From contig CAKSZL010000001.1 in the NCBI GenBank assembly GCA_934525625.1, positions 186,001 through 250,000 of the forward strand: a stretch of 64,000 nt of DNA, read 5' to 3'. The first letter of the stretch is position 1; the number at the start of each line of letters is the position of its first letter. The position numbers were made by a program, and so were the translations under genes. Positions 54,876 to 63,723 of the stretch are shown one piece after another. A model generated the notes under the pieces. The model did not search any database and had not been told where the DNA came from. It saw only the letters and a program-made list of their open reading frames with translations. This DNA is from an uncultured Burkholderiaceae bacterium (GTDB taxonomy: Bacteria; Pseudomonadota; Gammaproteobacteria; Burkholderiales; Burkholderiaceae_B).

Positions 54876-55856
54876 ATGCAACACAGCAAATTCGACGTCG
54901 AAGTCGCCGGCATCCGGCAACTGACGCCGCGCATCCGCGAGTATCTGCTGCGCGCCTGCAACGGCGCCGCGCTGCCCGGCTACGAGCCCGGCGCGCATAT
55001 CGAACTGCATACGGCTTCGCCCGACACCGGCCCCATCGTGCGCCATTACTCGCTCATCGGCGGCGCGGGCGATTGGGACGACACGCCCGACATCTACCGC
55101 ATCGCCGTCCAGCGCGAAAACCGCCAGCGCGGCTCGGCTCATATCCACGACACGTTCACGCTGGGCACGCGGCTGCGGGTCTCCGCGCCCAAAAACCATT
55201 TTCTGCTCGACAGGCGCGGCCACAAGACGCTGTTCATCGCCGGCGGCATAGGCATCACGCCCATCTACGCCATGCTGCGCAGCGTGGTTCGGCGCAACAA
55301 GCCCTTCGAAATGGTGTATGCCGGCCGCAGCGCGCAAGACATGGCCTATGCGCAAGACGTGCTGCGGCTGGGCGGCGCCTGTACGCGGCTGCACGTCAGC
55401 GGCCCCGACGACGCAAACCGCCTCGACCTGCACAGCCTGCTGGGCGCGCAGCCCGGCGACGCCCACATCTACGTCTGCGGGCCGGCCGGGCTCATCCAAG
55501 GCGTCGCCGACACCGCCGCCGAGCTGGGCATGGATCCATTGCGCGTGCACTACGAACTGTTTTCCTCCGGCCCCGCCGCCGACGACAACGCCTTCGACGT
55601 CGAACTGCGCGGCTCGGGCCGCCAGGTGCGCGTGGGCCGCGACACCAGCATTCTCGAAGCGCTCGACGCCGCCGGCATTCCCATGATGGCCGACTGCCGG
55701 CGCGGCGAATGCGGGCTGTGTCCGGTCAAGGTCGTCGAAACCGACGGCGAGCTCGTGCACCGCGACCGCTACCTCGACGACGAAGACCGCGCCGCCGGCC
55801 AGCTTTGCATCTGCGTATCCCGAACGACCGGCTCGCGCCTGCTCATAGACGCCTGA
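54876..55856 (+). CDS. Phthalate-dioxygenase-reductase-type electron donor (VanB-like)
   Basis: 326 residues in the order FMN/FAD domain (RHYSLIGG), NAD domain (LFIAGGIGITPIYAMLRS; YVCGPAGLI) and C-terminal plant-type [2Fe-2S] domain (CRRGECGLCPVKV near residue 275, last Cys in LCICVS). This is the architecture of vanillate O-demethylase reductase. It supplies electrons to the Rieske oxygenase encoded downstream. Confidence 0.92.
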   Translation: MQHSKFDVEVAGIRQLTPRIREYLLRACNGAALPGYEPGAHIELHTASPDTGPIVRHYSLIGGAGDWDDTPDIYRIAVQRENRQRGSAHIHDTFTLGTRLRVSAPKNHFLLDRRGHKTLFIAGGIGITPIYAMLRSVVRRNKPFEMVYAGRSAQDMAYAQDVLRLGGACTRLHVSGPDDANRLDLHSLLGAQPGDAHIYVCGPAGLIQGVADTAAELGMDPLRVHYELFSSGPAADDNAFDVELRGSGRQVRVGRDTSILEALDAAGIPMMADCRRGECGLCPVKVVETDGELVHRDRYLDDEDRAAGQLCICVSRTTGSRLLIDA

Positions 55857-55861
55857 TTTCA

Positions 55862-55893
55862 CTTCCAGACCAAACGAGTACGCGAAGCCGACA
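55862..55893. repeat. Dispersed motif, copy 2 (pair with 30415-30446)
   Basis: TTCCAGACCAAACGAGTACG followed by CGAAGCCGA repeats the motif upstream of the argD-like gene. It lies between the reductase and oxygenase genes, 55 bp before the latter, with a partial inverted partner CTCGACCTGGAA at 55902-55913. Confidence 0.65.
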
Positions 55894-55947
55894 ATGCCAT
55901 CCTCGACCTGGAAACGGCATAACGCTCCTCTTGAACGGAGACTCACC

Positions 55948-57057
55948 ATGAACCAAACCACCGCCGATTTCATCTTCCAGCCCGGCGCCTATGCCGACGA
56001 AAGCACGCCGCTGGTGCGCAATACCTGGTTTGTCGCGGGACTTAGCTCGGAAATCTCGCGCGACATCATCAGCCGCCGCTTCCTGGGCGTGGACGTCGCC
56101 CTGTACCGCACGCTGGCGGGCGAGCCCGTGGCCGTGCGCAACCGCTGTCCGCACCGCTCGTTTCCGCTGGCCATGGGCAAGCTCGAAGGCGACATCCTGG
56201 TTTGCGGCTATCACGGCATGCAGTTCGACCCCGCCGGGCGCTGCGTGAACATGCCTTCCATGCCCATCGTGCCGGCCAACGCCAACGTGCGCAGTTTTCC
56301 CGTGGTCGAACGCACGCCGCTGGTCTGGATCTGGATGGGCAACCCGGACAAGGCCGACGAAAGCCTGATTCCCGACACCCACTGGCTGAGCGACACCACC
56401 ACCTGGAAAAGCGTCACCGGCAGCCTGCCCATGGATGCCGACTACGTCTCCATGCACGAAAACCTGCTGGATCAAACCCACTTTCCGTTCCTGCATCCCG
56501 GCACCGTGGGCACGCCCGAATACGCGCGCTCCAAGCTGGACGCCCGCCGCGAGGGCAACAGCGTGCTGCTCGACCGCGTGCTGAAGAACTCGCCGCCGCC
56601 GGGCATCTACGGCATTCCCGCCGGCATCATGCACAAGAAGGTCGACCGCTATTCCGATGCGGCCTACGTGTCGCCCGCCATGCACCGCGCCTTCGCCAAG
56701 ATCGTCGACCACGAACCCGACGAAGGCAAGCCCTCGGTGTACCGCTTCAACATCACCCACTTGATCACGCCGGAATCCAACGGGCGCATCCATTACTGGT
56801 GGTTCAACTCGCGCGACTTCGCCCACGGCGACGCCGAGATAGACAAGTTCATGTTCGAGGCCTCCACCAAGGCCTATATGGAAGACGTGGTCGCGCTGGA
56901 GGCCATTCTGAAGGTCGTGCAGAACGACGCCGAGCCGCAATTCGACCTGAACTTCGGCCCCGACAAGCCGGGCCTGATGATGCGCGCCATCCTTTACGAA
57001 ATGGCCGCCGCCGAGGCCGGATACCGGCTCAACGCGCCGCAGTTGCAGCCGGCGTAA
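55948..57057 (+). CDS. Rieske oxygenase, probable O-demethylase alpha subunit (VanA-like)
   Basis: 369 residues. VRNTWFVAGLSSEIS start, Rieske centre CPHRSFPL (near 68) and CGYHGMQFD (near 86). Mononuclear iron site region NLLDQTHFPFLHPGT. GGAG 8 nt upstream supports the start. With the VanB-type reductase directly upstream and a formaldehyde dehydrogenase downstream, demethylation of a methoxylated aromatic (releasing formaldehyde) is the best guess. Vanillate itself is not proven. Confidence 0.9.
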   Translation: MNQTTADFIFQPGAYADESTPLVRNTWFVAGLSSEISRDIISRRFLGVDVALYRTLAGEPVAVRNRCPHRSFPLAMGKLEGDILVCGYHGMQFDPAGRCVNMPSMPIVPANANVRSFPVVERTPLVWIWMGNPDKADESLIPDTHWLSDTTTWKSVTGSLPMDADYVSMHENLLDQTHFPFLHPGTVGTPEYARSKLDARREGNSVLLDRVLKNSPPPGIYGIPAGIMHKKVDRYSDAAYVSPAMHRAFAKIVDHEPDEGKPSVYRFNITHLITPESNGRIHYWWFNSRDFAHGDAEIDKFMFEASTKAYMEDVVALEAILKVVQNDAEPQFDLNFGPDKPGLMMRAILYEMAAAEAGYRLNAPQLQPA

Positions 57058-57311
57058 GCCACGGCCAGTGCATTTTCGTTTGATGTCTAAACACCGAAGT
57101 CCAGCGCGCGGGTTAGCACTTAACTGGCAGCAGGTGCGGCTAAATCGAAAATGCCCCAACACCGCAAAATTGCCTGTATCATCAAATTCAGTACACTCAT
57201 TCTGACCCGTCCTCTCCGGGCGGGCCTATTCATACTTATAACGACAAGCACCCTTGAACCGGGCAGCGCCATACGCCCGGCTCGCAAAACCACTCCATCA
57301 GGAGGAGACTC

Positions 57312-58514
57312 ATGGCAACTAATCGCGGCGTCGCATACGTCGGGCCCGGCAAAGTCGAGGTCCAATCCATTCCCTTTCCCGAACTGGTCGCGCCCAACGG
57401 CAAGTCCGCCCACCACGGCGTCATTCTGAAGGTTCTTTCCACCAACATCTGCGGTTCGGACCAGCACATGGTGCGCGGCCGCACCACGGCTCCGGCCGGC
57501 CTGATCCTGGGCCACGAAATCACCGGCGAAGTGCTCGAAGCGGGCCGCGACGTCGAGTTCCTGAAAAAAGGCGACCTGGTCTCCGTGCCGTTCAACGTGG
57601 CCTGCGGCCGCTGCCGCACCTGCAAGGAACAGGACACCGGCGTGTGCCTGAGCGTGAACCCGTCGCGCGCGGGCGGCGCCTACGGCTACGTCGACATGGG
57701 CGGCTGGATAGGCGGCCAGGCCGAATACGTCATGGTGCCTTACGCCGACTTCAACCTGCTGAAGTTCCCCGACCGCGACCAGGCCCTGGCCAAGATCCGC
57801 GACCTGACCTGCCTGTCCGACATTCTGCCCACGGGCTTTCATGGCGCCGTCACCGCCGGCGTGGGCCCGGGCAGCACAGTGTATGTCGCCGGCGCGGGCC
57901 CCGTGGGCCTGGCCGCCGCCGCTTCGGCCCGCCTGCTGGGCGCCGCTGTCGTCATCGTCGGCGACCTCAACCCGCTGCGCTTGGCGCACGCCAAGCAGGC
58001 CGGCTTCGAAGTGGTCGACGTCTCCAGCGATGCGCCGCTGGGCGAACAAATCGCCGCCATCCTGGGCACGCCCGAAGTCGACTGCGCCATCGACGCCGTG
58101 GGTTTCGAAGCCCGCGGCCACGGCCATTCGGGCTCGCAGGTCGAGGCCCCCGCCACGGTGCTGAACTCGCTGATGGACATCACCCGCGAGGCCGGCAAGA
58201 TCGGCATTCCCGGCCTGTACGTCACCGAAGATCCGGGCGCCACCGACAAGGCCGCCCAGCATGGCTCGCTCAGCGTGCGCTTCGGCCTGGGCTGGGCCAA
58301 GTCGCACAGCTTCTTCACGGGCCAGACGCCCGTCATGAAGTACAACCGCGCACTGATGCAAGCCATTCTGTGGGACCGCATCAACATCGCGGACGTGGTG
58401 GGCGTGGAGGTCATCTCGCTGGACGACGCCCCGCGCGGCTACGCCGACTTCGATCAGGGCGCGCCCAAGAAGTTCGTCATCGATCCGCACAGCCAGTTGC
58501 GCAAAGCGGCCTGA
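57312..58514 (+). CDS. fdhA: Glutathione-independent formaldehyde dehydrogenase
   Basis: 400 residues, zinc MDR family. Start MATNRGVAYVGPGKVEVQ, catalytic-zinc Cys in STNICGSDQHMVRG, structural lobe CGRCRTCKEQDTGVC, and the NAD motif VAGAGPVGLAAAASARLLGA. The long insertion typical of Pseudomonas FdhA is present (GRDQALAKIRDLTCLSD-like segment). It oxidises formaldehyde to formate with NAD, matching the formaldehyde released by the upstream O-demethylase. GGAGGAG precedes the ATG. Hairpin terminator follows. Confidence 0.93.
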   Translation: MATNRGVAYVGPGKVEVQSIPFPELVAPNGKSAHHGVILKVLSTNICGSDQHMVRGRTTAPAGLILGHEITGEVLEAGRDVEFLKKGDLVSVPFNVACGRCRTCKEQDTGVCLSVNPSRAGGAYGYVDMGGWIGGQAEYVMVPYADFNLLKFPDRDQALAKIRDLTCLSDILPTGFHGAVTAGVGPGSTVYVAGAGPVGLAAAASARLLGAAVVIVGDLNPLRLAHAKQAGFEVVDVSSDAPLGEQIAAILGTPEVDCAIDAVGFEARGHGHSGSQVEAPATVLNSLMDITREAGKIGIPGLYVTEDPGATDKAAQHGSLSVRFGLGWAKSHSFFTGQTPVMKYNRALMQAILWDRINIADVVGVEVISLDDAPRGYADFDQGAPKKFVIDPHSQLRKAA

Positions 58515-58540
58515 CCCCCACCCGGAATCCGCCTTCTCTC

Positions 58541-58570
58541 ACCGCGCGCCATATGGTGCGCGGTTTTTTT
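58541..58570 (+). terminator. Intrinsic terminator of fdhA
   Basis: ACCGCGCGCCAT / ATGGTGCGCGGT forms a 12-bp stem with one wobble, followed by TTTTTTT. Confidence 0.9.
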
Positions 58571-58706
58571 GCCCGAAAGGCAAGTTCGTAGGCTGGCGCT
58601 GAGCGCCAGCCTACAGGTAAACCCTGATTTACCCGACTATGCTTGAGCCGCGCCGGGCCCGCATGGTAATACTCACAGCTCATAGAGGCCGCAACCGGGC
58701 TTCGAT

Positions 58707-58730
58707 ATTTGTCAGTCAATTTGTCAGTCA
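58707..58730. repeat. 12-bp direct tandem repeat before the amidase
   Basis: ATTTGTCAGTCA occurs twice in tandem, ending 19 nt before the amidase ATG; a possible protein-binding site. Confidence 0.7.
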
Positions 58731-58749
58731 AAATGAAAATGGAGGCATC

Positions 58750-60252
58750 ATGGCATTCTTCTTCCCAGACCAAGAGGGTCTGAGGCGTGTGGCCGACGAC
58801 CTGGGCATCGAGTTGTCCCAGGGTGAAGCCGACAGCTATCACGAGTTCCTCAGCGCCGTCGCGCCGGCGCTGCGCATGATAGAGCAGTTGCCGGATCTGC
58901 CGCCCGAAGTGAAATACCCGCGTACGCCGGGCTACCGTCCCGATCCCGCCGACAACCCTTACAACGCCTGGTACTACAAGACCAGCATCAAGGGCGCGCC
59001 GCAGGGCAAACTGGCGGGCAAGCGCATCGCCGTCAAGGACAACGTTTTCGTCGCCGGGGTGCCGCTAACCAACGGCGCGTCCATACTCGACGGCTTCGTG
59101 CCGGACACCGACGCCACCATCGTGACCCGCATGCTGGACGCCGGCGCCGAGATCGCCGGCAAGGCGGTGGCCGAATACCTGTGCTTTTCCACCAGCAGCG
59201 CCACCGCCTCCACCGGCGTCATCGAGAACCCGCGCGCGCCCGGACACACCACCGGCGGGTCGAGCAACGGCAGCGCGGCCCTGGTGGCGGCGCACGAAGT
59301 CGATATGTCCATAGGCGCCGACCAGGCCGGGTCCATACGCATGCCGGCCTCTTTCTGCGGCATCGTCGGCCTCAAGCCCACCTACGGTCTCGTACCCTAT
59401 ACCGGCGTGCTCGGCATCGAATACAGCCTGGACCACGTCGGCCCCATGGCCGACACCGTGGAGGAATGCGCTTTGCTGCTGGAGGTGATCGCGGGGGACG
59501 ACGGCATCGACGGCCGCCAGAAAGGCGTGCGCACGCAAGCCTACACCGAAGGCCTGGATCAAGGCGTGCGCGGCCTGCGCATCGCCGTGGTGCAGGAAGG
59601 ATTCGGCCGGCCCGAATCCGAAGCCGGCGTCGACAAAGCGGTACGCGAAGCCGCCAAGCGCCTGCAAAAAAAGGGGGCCACCGTCGACAAGGTGTCCATA
59701 CCCTGGCACAACATCGGCTCGGCGCTGTGGCTGCCCATCTGTATAGAAGGCTCGTACCACAATCTGATGCACTCCCACGCCATGGGTTTCTACGGCGTCA
59801 ACGCCGCCTATTCCCTGCCCTTCATGCGCGCCATGGCGGGCTGGGAACAGCATATGAACGAGCTGCCCCCGACCATCAAGGGCGGCTTGATGACCGGCGA
59901 GATTTTCTCCAGGCATGGCGGCTATCTGTACGCCAAGGCGCGCAACCAGGTCAGGCGCCTGCGCGCCGAATACGACGCCTGGCTGGCCAAGTACGACGTA
60001 CTGCTGATGCCCACCACCCCCATGACGGCCACGCGCCTGCTGCCGGACGATGCCTCTCCGGCCGACGTGCTCAAGGCCAGTTGGGGGCCGATCAACAACA
60101 CCAGCCCCTTCGACATCGCCGGGCATCCGGCCATCTCGGTATGCTGCGGCTTGTCGGAAAACAAACCCGTCGGGCTGATGCTGGTGGGCCGCCATTTCGA
60201 CGACGCCACCTTGTTCAGGGTGGCGCAGGCGGCGCATAAAGAGCTGGGCTGA
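58750..60252 (+). CDS. Amidase-signature-family hydrolase
   Basis: 500 residues. The amidase signature triad is visible: Lys in AVKDNVFVAGVPLTNG (near 96), cis-Ser in TTGGSSNGSAALVAA (near 172) and the nucleophilic Ser in ADQAGSIRMPASFCGIVGLKP (near 195). Cytoplasmic (no signal peptide). Hydrolyses an amide or ester-like bond; the specific substrate is unknown. GGAGG 5 nt before the ATG decides the start over a longer frame. Convergent with the DUF1932 dehydrogenase gene. Confidence 0.9.
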   Translation: MAFFFPDQEGLRRVADDLGIELSQGEADSYHEFLSAVAPALRMIEQLPDLPPEVKYPRTPGYRPDPADNPYNAWYYKTSIKGAPQGKLAGKRIAVKDNVFVAGVPLTNGASILDGFVPDTDATIVTRMLDAGAEIAGKAVAEYLCFSTSSATASTGVIENPRAPGHTTGGSSNGSAALVAAHEVDMSIGADQAGSIRMPASFCGIVGLKPTYGLVPYTGVLGIEYSLDHVGPMADTVEECALLLEVIAGDDGIDGRQKGVRTQAYTEGLDQGVRGLRIAVVQEGFGRPESEAGVDKAVREAAKRLQKKGATVDKVSIPWHNIGSALWLPICIEGSYHNLMHSHAMGFYGVNAAYSLPFMRAMAGWEQHMNELPPTIKGGLMTGEIFSRHGGYLYAKARNQVRRLRAEYDAWLAKYDVLLMPTTPMTATRLLPDDASPADVLKASWGPINNTSPFDIAGHPAISVCCGLSENKPVGLMLVGRHFDDATLFRVAQAAHKELG

Positions 60253-60342
60253 GCAGCGGCCCGGCGCGCCGCAAGGCAATATTTGCGGCTGGCATGCCCA
60301 TGCGCCAGCCGCAATACGGGCTGCAGGCCGAACCCACCAGCC

Positions 60343-61257
60343 CTATTTGCCCCCGTCGCGCAGCTTGTCGGTAAACGCCGGCCAGTCGAACGTTTGCCCG
60401 TGGGGATACGGCAGGCCGCGTTCGGCCATGGCGTCGACGAAGGCGTCCTGCAAGCGGGCGGTGGCGTCCGCCATGCGCGGCTCGACGCCGACGTCTTGCA
60501 GAGTCTCCATGACTTCGCGCATTTCGGCGGCGCGGCGGCGGCCGTGTTCGGCGACGCGGCTGATCAGGTAGTGCGGCTGCGCTTCCAGCCAGCCCATGGA
60601 GGGAAAGGTTTCGTCCAGCGAAGCCAGCACGGCCTGCTCGGCGCCGTAGCGGCGCGCCGCCGTCAGGCACTCCACCGTCAGCGCCTCTATGCCCTTGATC
60701 ATCACGCTGCGGCACATTTTGATGGCCGAGGCGACGCCGGTTTCGGTGGAGACCGCCTTGGTGCGCAGGCCCAGCGCATTCAAGGCCGTCGACAAGGCCT
60801 GGGCGCGTTCGCCGCCCAGCAGCATGGGCACCTTGATGCCGTAGGGCGGCACCGGCGCCATCACGGCGGATTCGACGTAATGGCCCTGGGCGCCGGCGAT
60901 GGCGTCGCGGTCTTTGCACTTGGTGGCGGGCGACACCGAGTTGATGTCCATGAAGAACTGCCCAGGCTTCAGGTGCTCGGCCACGGCGATGGCCGCATCG
61001 GTGGCCGAACTGGCCGTCACCGCGGAGACCACCAGGTCTACGCCTTCGACGGCCTGCGCCAGCGTATCGCACATTTGCGCGCCGCAAGCCTGGGCGCGAG
61101 CGCGCATCTCCTCGGCCAGTGCTGCATTTTTCAGCTTGATGTCGTAGGCCTTGACCTTCAGGCCGGCCTGGGCGAAGCCCTGGGCCAGCAAGGCGCCCGC
61201 TTCGCCCAGCCCCACCAGGGCGACGCTGGACAATGCAATCGCTTGCGTATCGCTCAT
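60343..61257 (-). CDS. NAD-dependent dehydrogenase with DUF1932 C-terminus (6-phosphogluconate/3-hydroxyisobutyrate DH superfamily)
   Basis: 304 residues. Rossmann motif SVALVGLGEAGALLAQGFAQ near the N-terminus and MDINSVSPATK in the substrate loop. The C-terminal part (MCRSVMIKGIEALTVECLTAARRYG; HGRRRAAEMREVMETLQDVG) matches the DUF1932 domain. It probably oxidises a beta-hydroxy acid. It is the last gene in the operon with the SnoaL-like protein, hydrolase and tautomerase, 2 nt after the SnoaL stop. Confidence 0.88.
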   Translation of the reverse strand: MSDTQAIALSSVALVGLGEAGALLAQGFAQAGLKVKAYDIKLKNAALAEEMRARAQACGAQMCDTLAQAVEGVDLVVSAVTASSATDAAIAVAEHLKPGQFFMDINSVSPATKCKDRDAIAGAQGHYVESAVMAPVPPYGIKVPMLLGGERAQALSTALNALGLRTKAVSTETGVASAIKMCRSVMIKGIEALTVECLTAARRYGAEQAVLASLDETFPSMGWLEAQPHYLISRVAEHGRRRAAEMREVMETLQDVGVEPRMADATARLQDAFVDAMAERGLPYPHGQTFDWPAFTDKLRDGGK

Positions 61258-61259
61258 GC

Positions 61260-61700
61260 CTACTCCCGGTAGATTAGGAAGGAGGACACGCGTTTCTCGA
61301 TGCGCCATCCTTCCGGCGTGCAAATCAATATGTCGTCGTATTCGCCCAGCACCTGGCGCGGATCGGCCTTGCGGCCGAAGGCCTCGACGGACGCCGTGGT
61401 CTGGGTGCTCCAGAGCAGCACGCTGGTGACGGCATGCACCCGGCCGTCGTCCAGTTGCTCCATGACGGAATGCCCCACCATGTGGCGCGTCATGCGTTCG
61501 GCGGGGCGCGTGCGGTAGCTATCCACGATGGCCGCGCGGCCGACCATGGGTTCGCCGTTGGGGCGCTTAAGCTGGCCCGACTCGACGAACAAAGCGGCAT
61601 AGCCTTCGAAATTTCCGGTGTCCGTCAGGTAGGAAGAATGCTCGATGATCTGCTTGCAAGCCGCGTAGGTCGCCGCATCCGGCAGTTTGGGATGGCTCAC
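61260..61700 (-). CDS. SnoaL/NTF2-like protein
   Basis: 146 residues, NTF2-like fold: YLTDTGNFEGYAALFVESGQL start and EYDDILICTPEGWRIEKRVSSF end. Proteins of this type act as small oxygenase subunits, isomerases or dehydratases. The start is GTG at 61700, decided by AAGGAG 6 nt upstream; an in-frame extension from an ATG further up lies in an inverted repeat and was rejected. Confidence 0.85.
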   Translation of the reverse strand: MSHPKLPDAATYAACKQIIEHSSYLTDTGNFEGYAALFVESGQLKRPNGEPMVGRAAIVDSYRTRPAERMTRHMVGHSVMEQLDDGRVHAVTSVLLWSTQTTASVEAFGRKADPRQVLGEYDDILICTPEGWRIEKRVSSFLIYRE

Positions 61701-61734
61701 TCGATACTCCTTGAAAATTCGTTGCAGGCGCAGG

Positions 61735-61809
61735 TTGACGCCGAGCATGGCGAAGCCCAACGCCAAGGCCGCGCTGCTGTTTGTTGAGCTTCGCCATGCT
61801 CAGCGCCAA
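61735..61809. repeat. Intra-operon inverted repeat between hydrolase and SnoaL genes
   Basis: The 21-bp arms (61735-61755, 61789-61809) match at 19 positions (inner GAGCATGGCGAAG identical) around 33 nt. It starts just after the hydrolase stop and could be an attenuator, processing site or mRNA stabiliser. Confidence 0.85.
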
Positions 61810-61810
61810 T

Positions 61811-62536
61811 CTACACTAGTACGTTCAGCCAGGCGTTCAGCAAAGCTGTGACTTCGGCGGGCTTTTCCATGGTGGACATATGGCCGCAATCGGCGATGCC
61901 TTCCAGCCCGGCCCACTGCGCCGGCACCATCTTGCTCATGGCTTCATGGCGCGCAAAAGGGCTCCAGGCGTCATCGTGGCCGCATATCAGCCAGGTGGGG
62001 CAATGCATGCCGCGCAGCACGGGCTCGGCATCGGGGCGCGCCAGCAAGGCCGTGATCTGCGCCTCGAATTGATCGGGCGTGCGGCGTTCGATCATGTCGA
62101 GTATGGCGTCGAACAAAGGCGTGCCGAGCTGGCCGGGGTGCACCATGCCGGGCGCCCACAGCTTGCCCATCTCGCGCATGCCGGCGCTGCGCGCGCGTTC
62201 GAGCAAGGCGTAGCGCTTGGCTTTTTCCTGCTCGCCGGCTGCGCCGCCCGCGAAAGGCTCGTAGCCGGTGTCCAGCAAGGCCAGCCGGCGCACGCGCTGC
62301 GGGGCCTGGCGCACGACCTCCAGCGCCACGCGGCCGCCCATGGAATGGCCGGCCAGGTTGAAGACTTCGGCGGGCGCCGTCTTCAAGACGTGGCGCGCCA
62401 TGTCGGGAATGCTGTTCAGCATGCCGTAGTCGGGCACGTAGCTGTCGGCGCGATGCGCCAGGCCGGCTATTTGATCGGGCCAGACGGCCTCGTCGCACAG
62501 CAGGCCGGGCAGCAGAACCAGGGCTTCCTTGCTCAT
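61811..62536 (-). CDS. Alpha/beta-fold hydrolase
   Basis: 241 residues. Start MSKEALVLLPGLLCDEAVW, nucleophile elbow LAGHSMGGRVALEV (Ser in GHSMG), late Asp in CGHDDAWSP and catalytic His in ADCGHMSTMEKP, so the triad is complete. Its ATG overlaps the stop of the tautomerase gene (ATGA). Likely an esterase or C-C bond/lactone hydrolase of the same pathway. Confidence 0.9.
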   Translation of the reverse strand: MSKEALVLLPGLLCDEAVWPDQIAGLAHRADSYVPDYGMLNSIPDMARHVLKTAPAEVFNLAGHSMGGRVALEVVRQAPQRVRRLALLDTGYEPFAGGAAGEQEKAKRYALLERARSAGMREMGKLWAPGMVHPGQLGTPLFDAILDMIERRTPDQFEAQITALLARPDAEPVLRGMHCPTWLICGHDDAWSPFARHEAMSKMVPAQWAGLEGIADCGHMSTMEKPAEVTALLNAWLNVLV

Positions 62537-63627
62537 GCTTCGTCCTCCACGGGCCAGACTTCGCCGGGCACGTAGACCCGGCCGTCGGCCAGCCAGCGCG
62601 CGGTGCGGATGAGGGCGGCGGTTTCGACGGACTTGCCGTCTTCGCCCAGGCGGATCTGCACGCCCATGGAGCCCGTGGGGTGTTCGATGTCCATATTCAG
62701 CACCGAGCCGGTGCCCAGCACCGCCAGGCCTTCGCACACCGTGCCCGGCAGGGCGGCGGCCGTGGCCACGCTGACCGCGCCCAGCACGCCGATGGAGGCG
62801 TGGCAGCGATGCGGAATGAAGGTGCGCGTACTGATCGCGCCGCCTTGGCGCGGTTCGGCCACCAGGCACATCTTGGGCACCGTGCGCGAGGTGACGTCGC
62901 CCAGGTTCATCATGGGGCCCACCTTGAGGCGGATGGCCTCGACGCGCGCCTTGAGCTCTTCGTCGGCGTCCAGTTCGGCGCGGGTTTCGTAGCCGGTGCG
63001 GCCCATGTCGGCGGCGCGCATCAGCACCAGCGGCATGCCGTTGTCTATGCAGGTGACTTCGACGCCGTTGATCTCGTCGCACAGATTGCCCGTGGGCAGC
63101 AGCGCGCCGCAGCTGGAGCCGGCCGTATCGCGGAATTCGAGCGGAATGGCGGCGGCCGTGCCCGGCACGCCGTCTATGGCCTGGTCGCCGCTGTACTTGA
63201 CGCGGCCATTGGGCGTTTCCACCGTGGCCACGGCGATCTGCCCGGTATTGACCATGTGTATCGCCACCGTGGTCTGGCCGTCATGCGAGGCGATCAGCCC
63301 GGTTTCGATGGCGAAGGGGCCCACGCCGGCCAGCATGTTGCCGCAGTTCTGGCCGTAATCGACGCGCGCCTCGTTCACCACGACCTGCGCGAACAGGTAG
63401 TCGACGTCGGCGTCCGGGCACGTGGCCGGCGACACGATGGCGACCTTGCTGGTCAGCGGGTCGGCGCCGCCCAGGCCGTCTATCTGGCGGATGTCGGGCG
63501 AACCCATCGCGGCCAGTAGTACGCGGTCGCGCAGTTCGGGATCGGAAGGCAGGTCGGAGGCATGGAAGAACAGCCCCTTGGAGGTGCCTCCACGCATTTG
63601 AACGGCGGGAATCGGTCTTTGCATCAT
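62533..63627 (-). CDS. PrpF/GalD-family isomerase, probable 4-oxalomesaconate tautomerase
   Basis: 364 residues. Start VQMRGGTSKGLFFHASDLP, with QIDGLGGADPLTSKVAIV and DYGQNCGNMLAGVGPFAIE, all hallmarks of PrpF-type diaminopimelate-epimerase-fold isomerases. The catalytic Cys/Ser region is the NCGNM loop. GalD members tautomerise 4-oxalomesaconate in gallate/protocatechuate 4,5-cleavage pathways. Methylaconitate isomerase (PrpF) is an alternative. It is coupled to the hydrolase gene. No strong ribosome-binding site at ATGATG. Confidence 0.85.
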   Translation of the reverse strand: MMQRPIPAVQMRGGTSKGLFFHASDLPSDPELRDRVLLAAMGSPDIRQIDGLGGADPLTSKVAIVSPATCPDADVDYLFAQVVVNEARVDYGQNCGNMLAGVGPFAIETGLIASHDGQTTVAIHMVNTGQIAVATVETPNGRVKYSGDQAIDGVPGTAAAIPLEFRDTAGSSCGALLPTGNLCDEINGVEVTCIDNGMPLVLMRAADMGRTGYETRAELDADEELKARVEAIRLKVGPMMNLGDVTSRTVPKMCLVAEPRQGGAISTRTFIPHRCHASIGVLGAVSVATAAALPGTVCEGLAVLGTGSVLNMDIEHPTGSMGVQIRLGEDGKSVETAALIRTARWLADGRVYVPGEVWPVEDEA

Positions 63628-63723
63628 GTCATGCTCATACGAAAATTAGAGTGCCATGGCGCAGCGGCAAAGCGCGCGGCGCGTGTCCGGCATCAATCAT
63701 AACGCTTGGGGAAGCGAAGCGAG

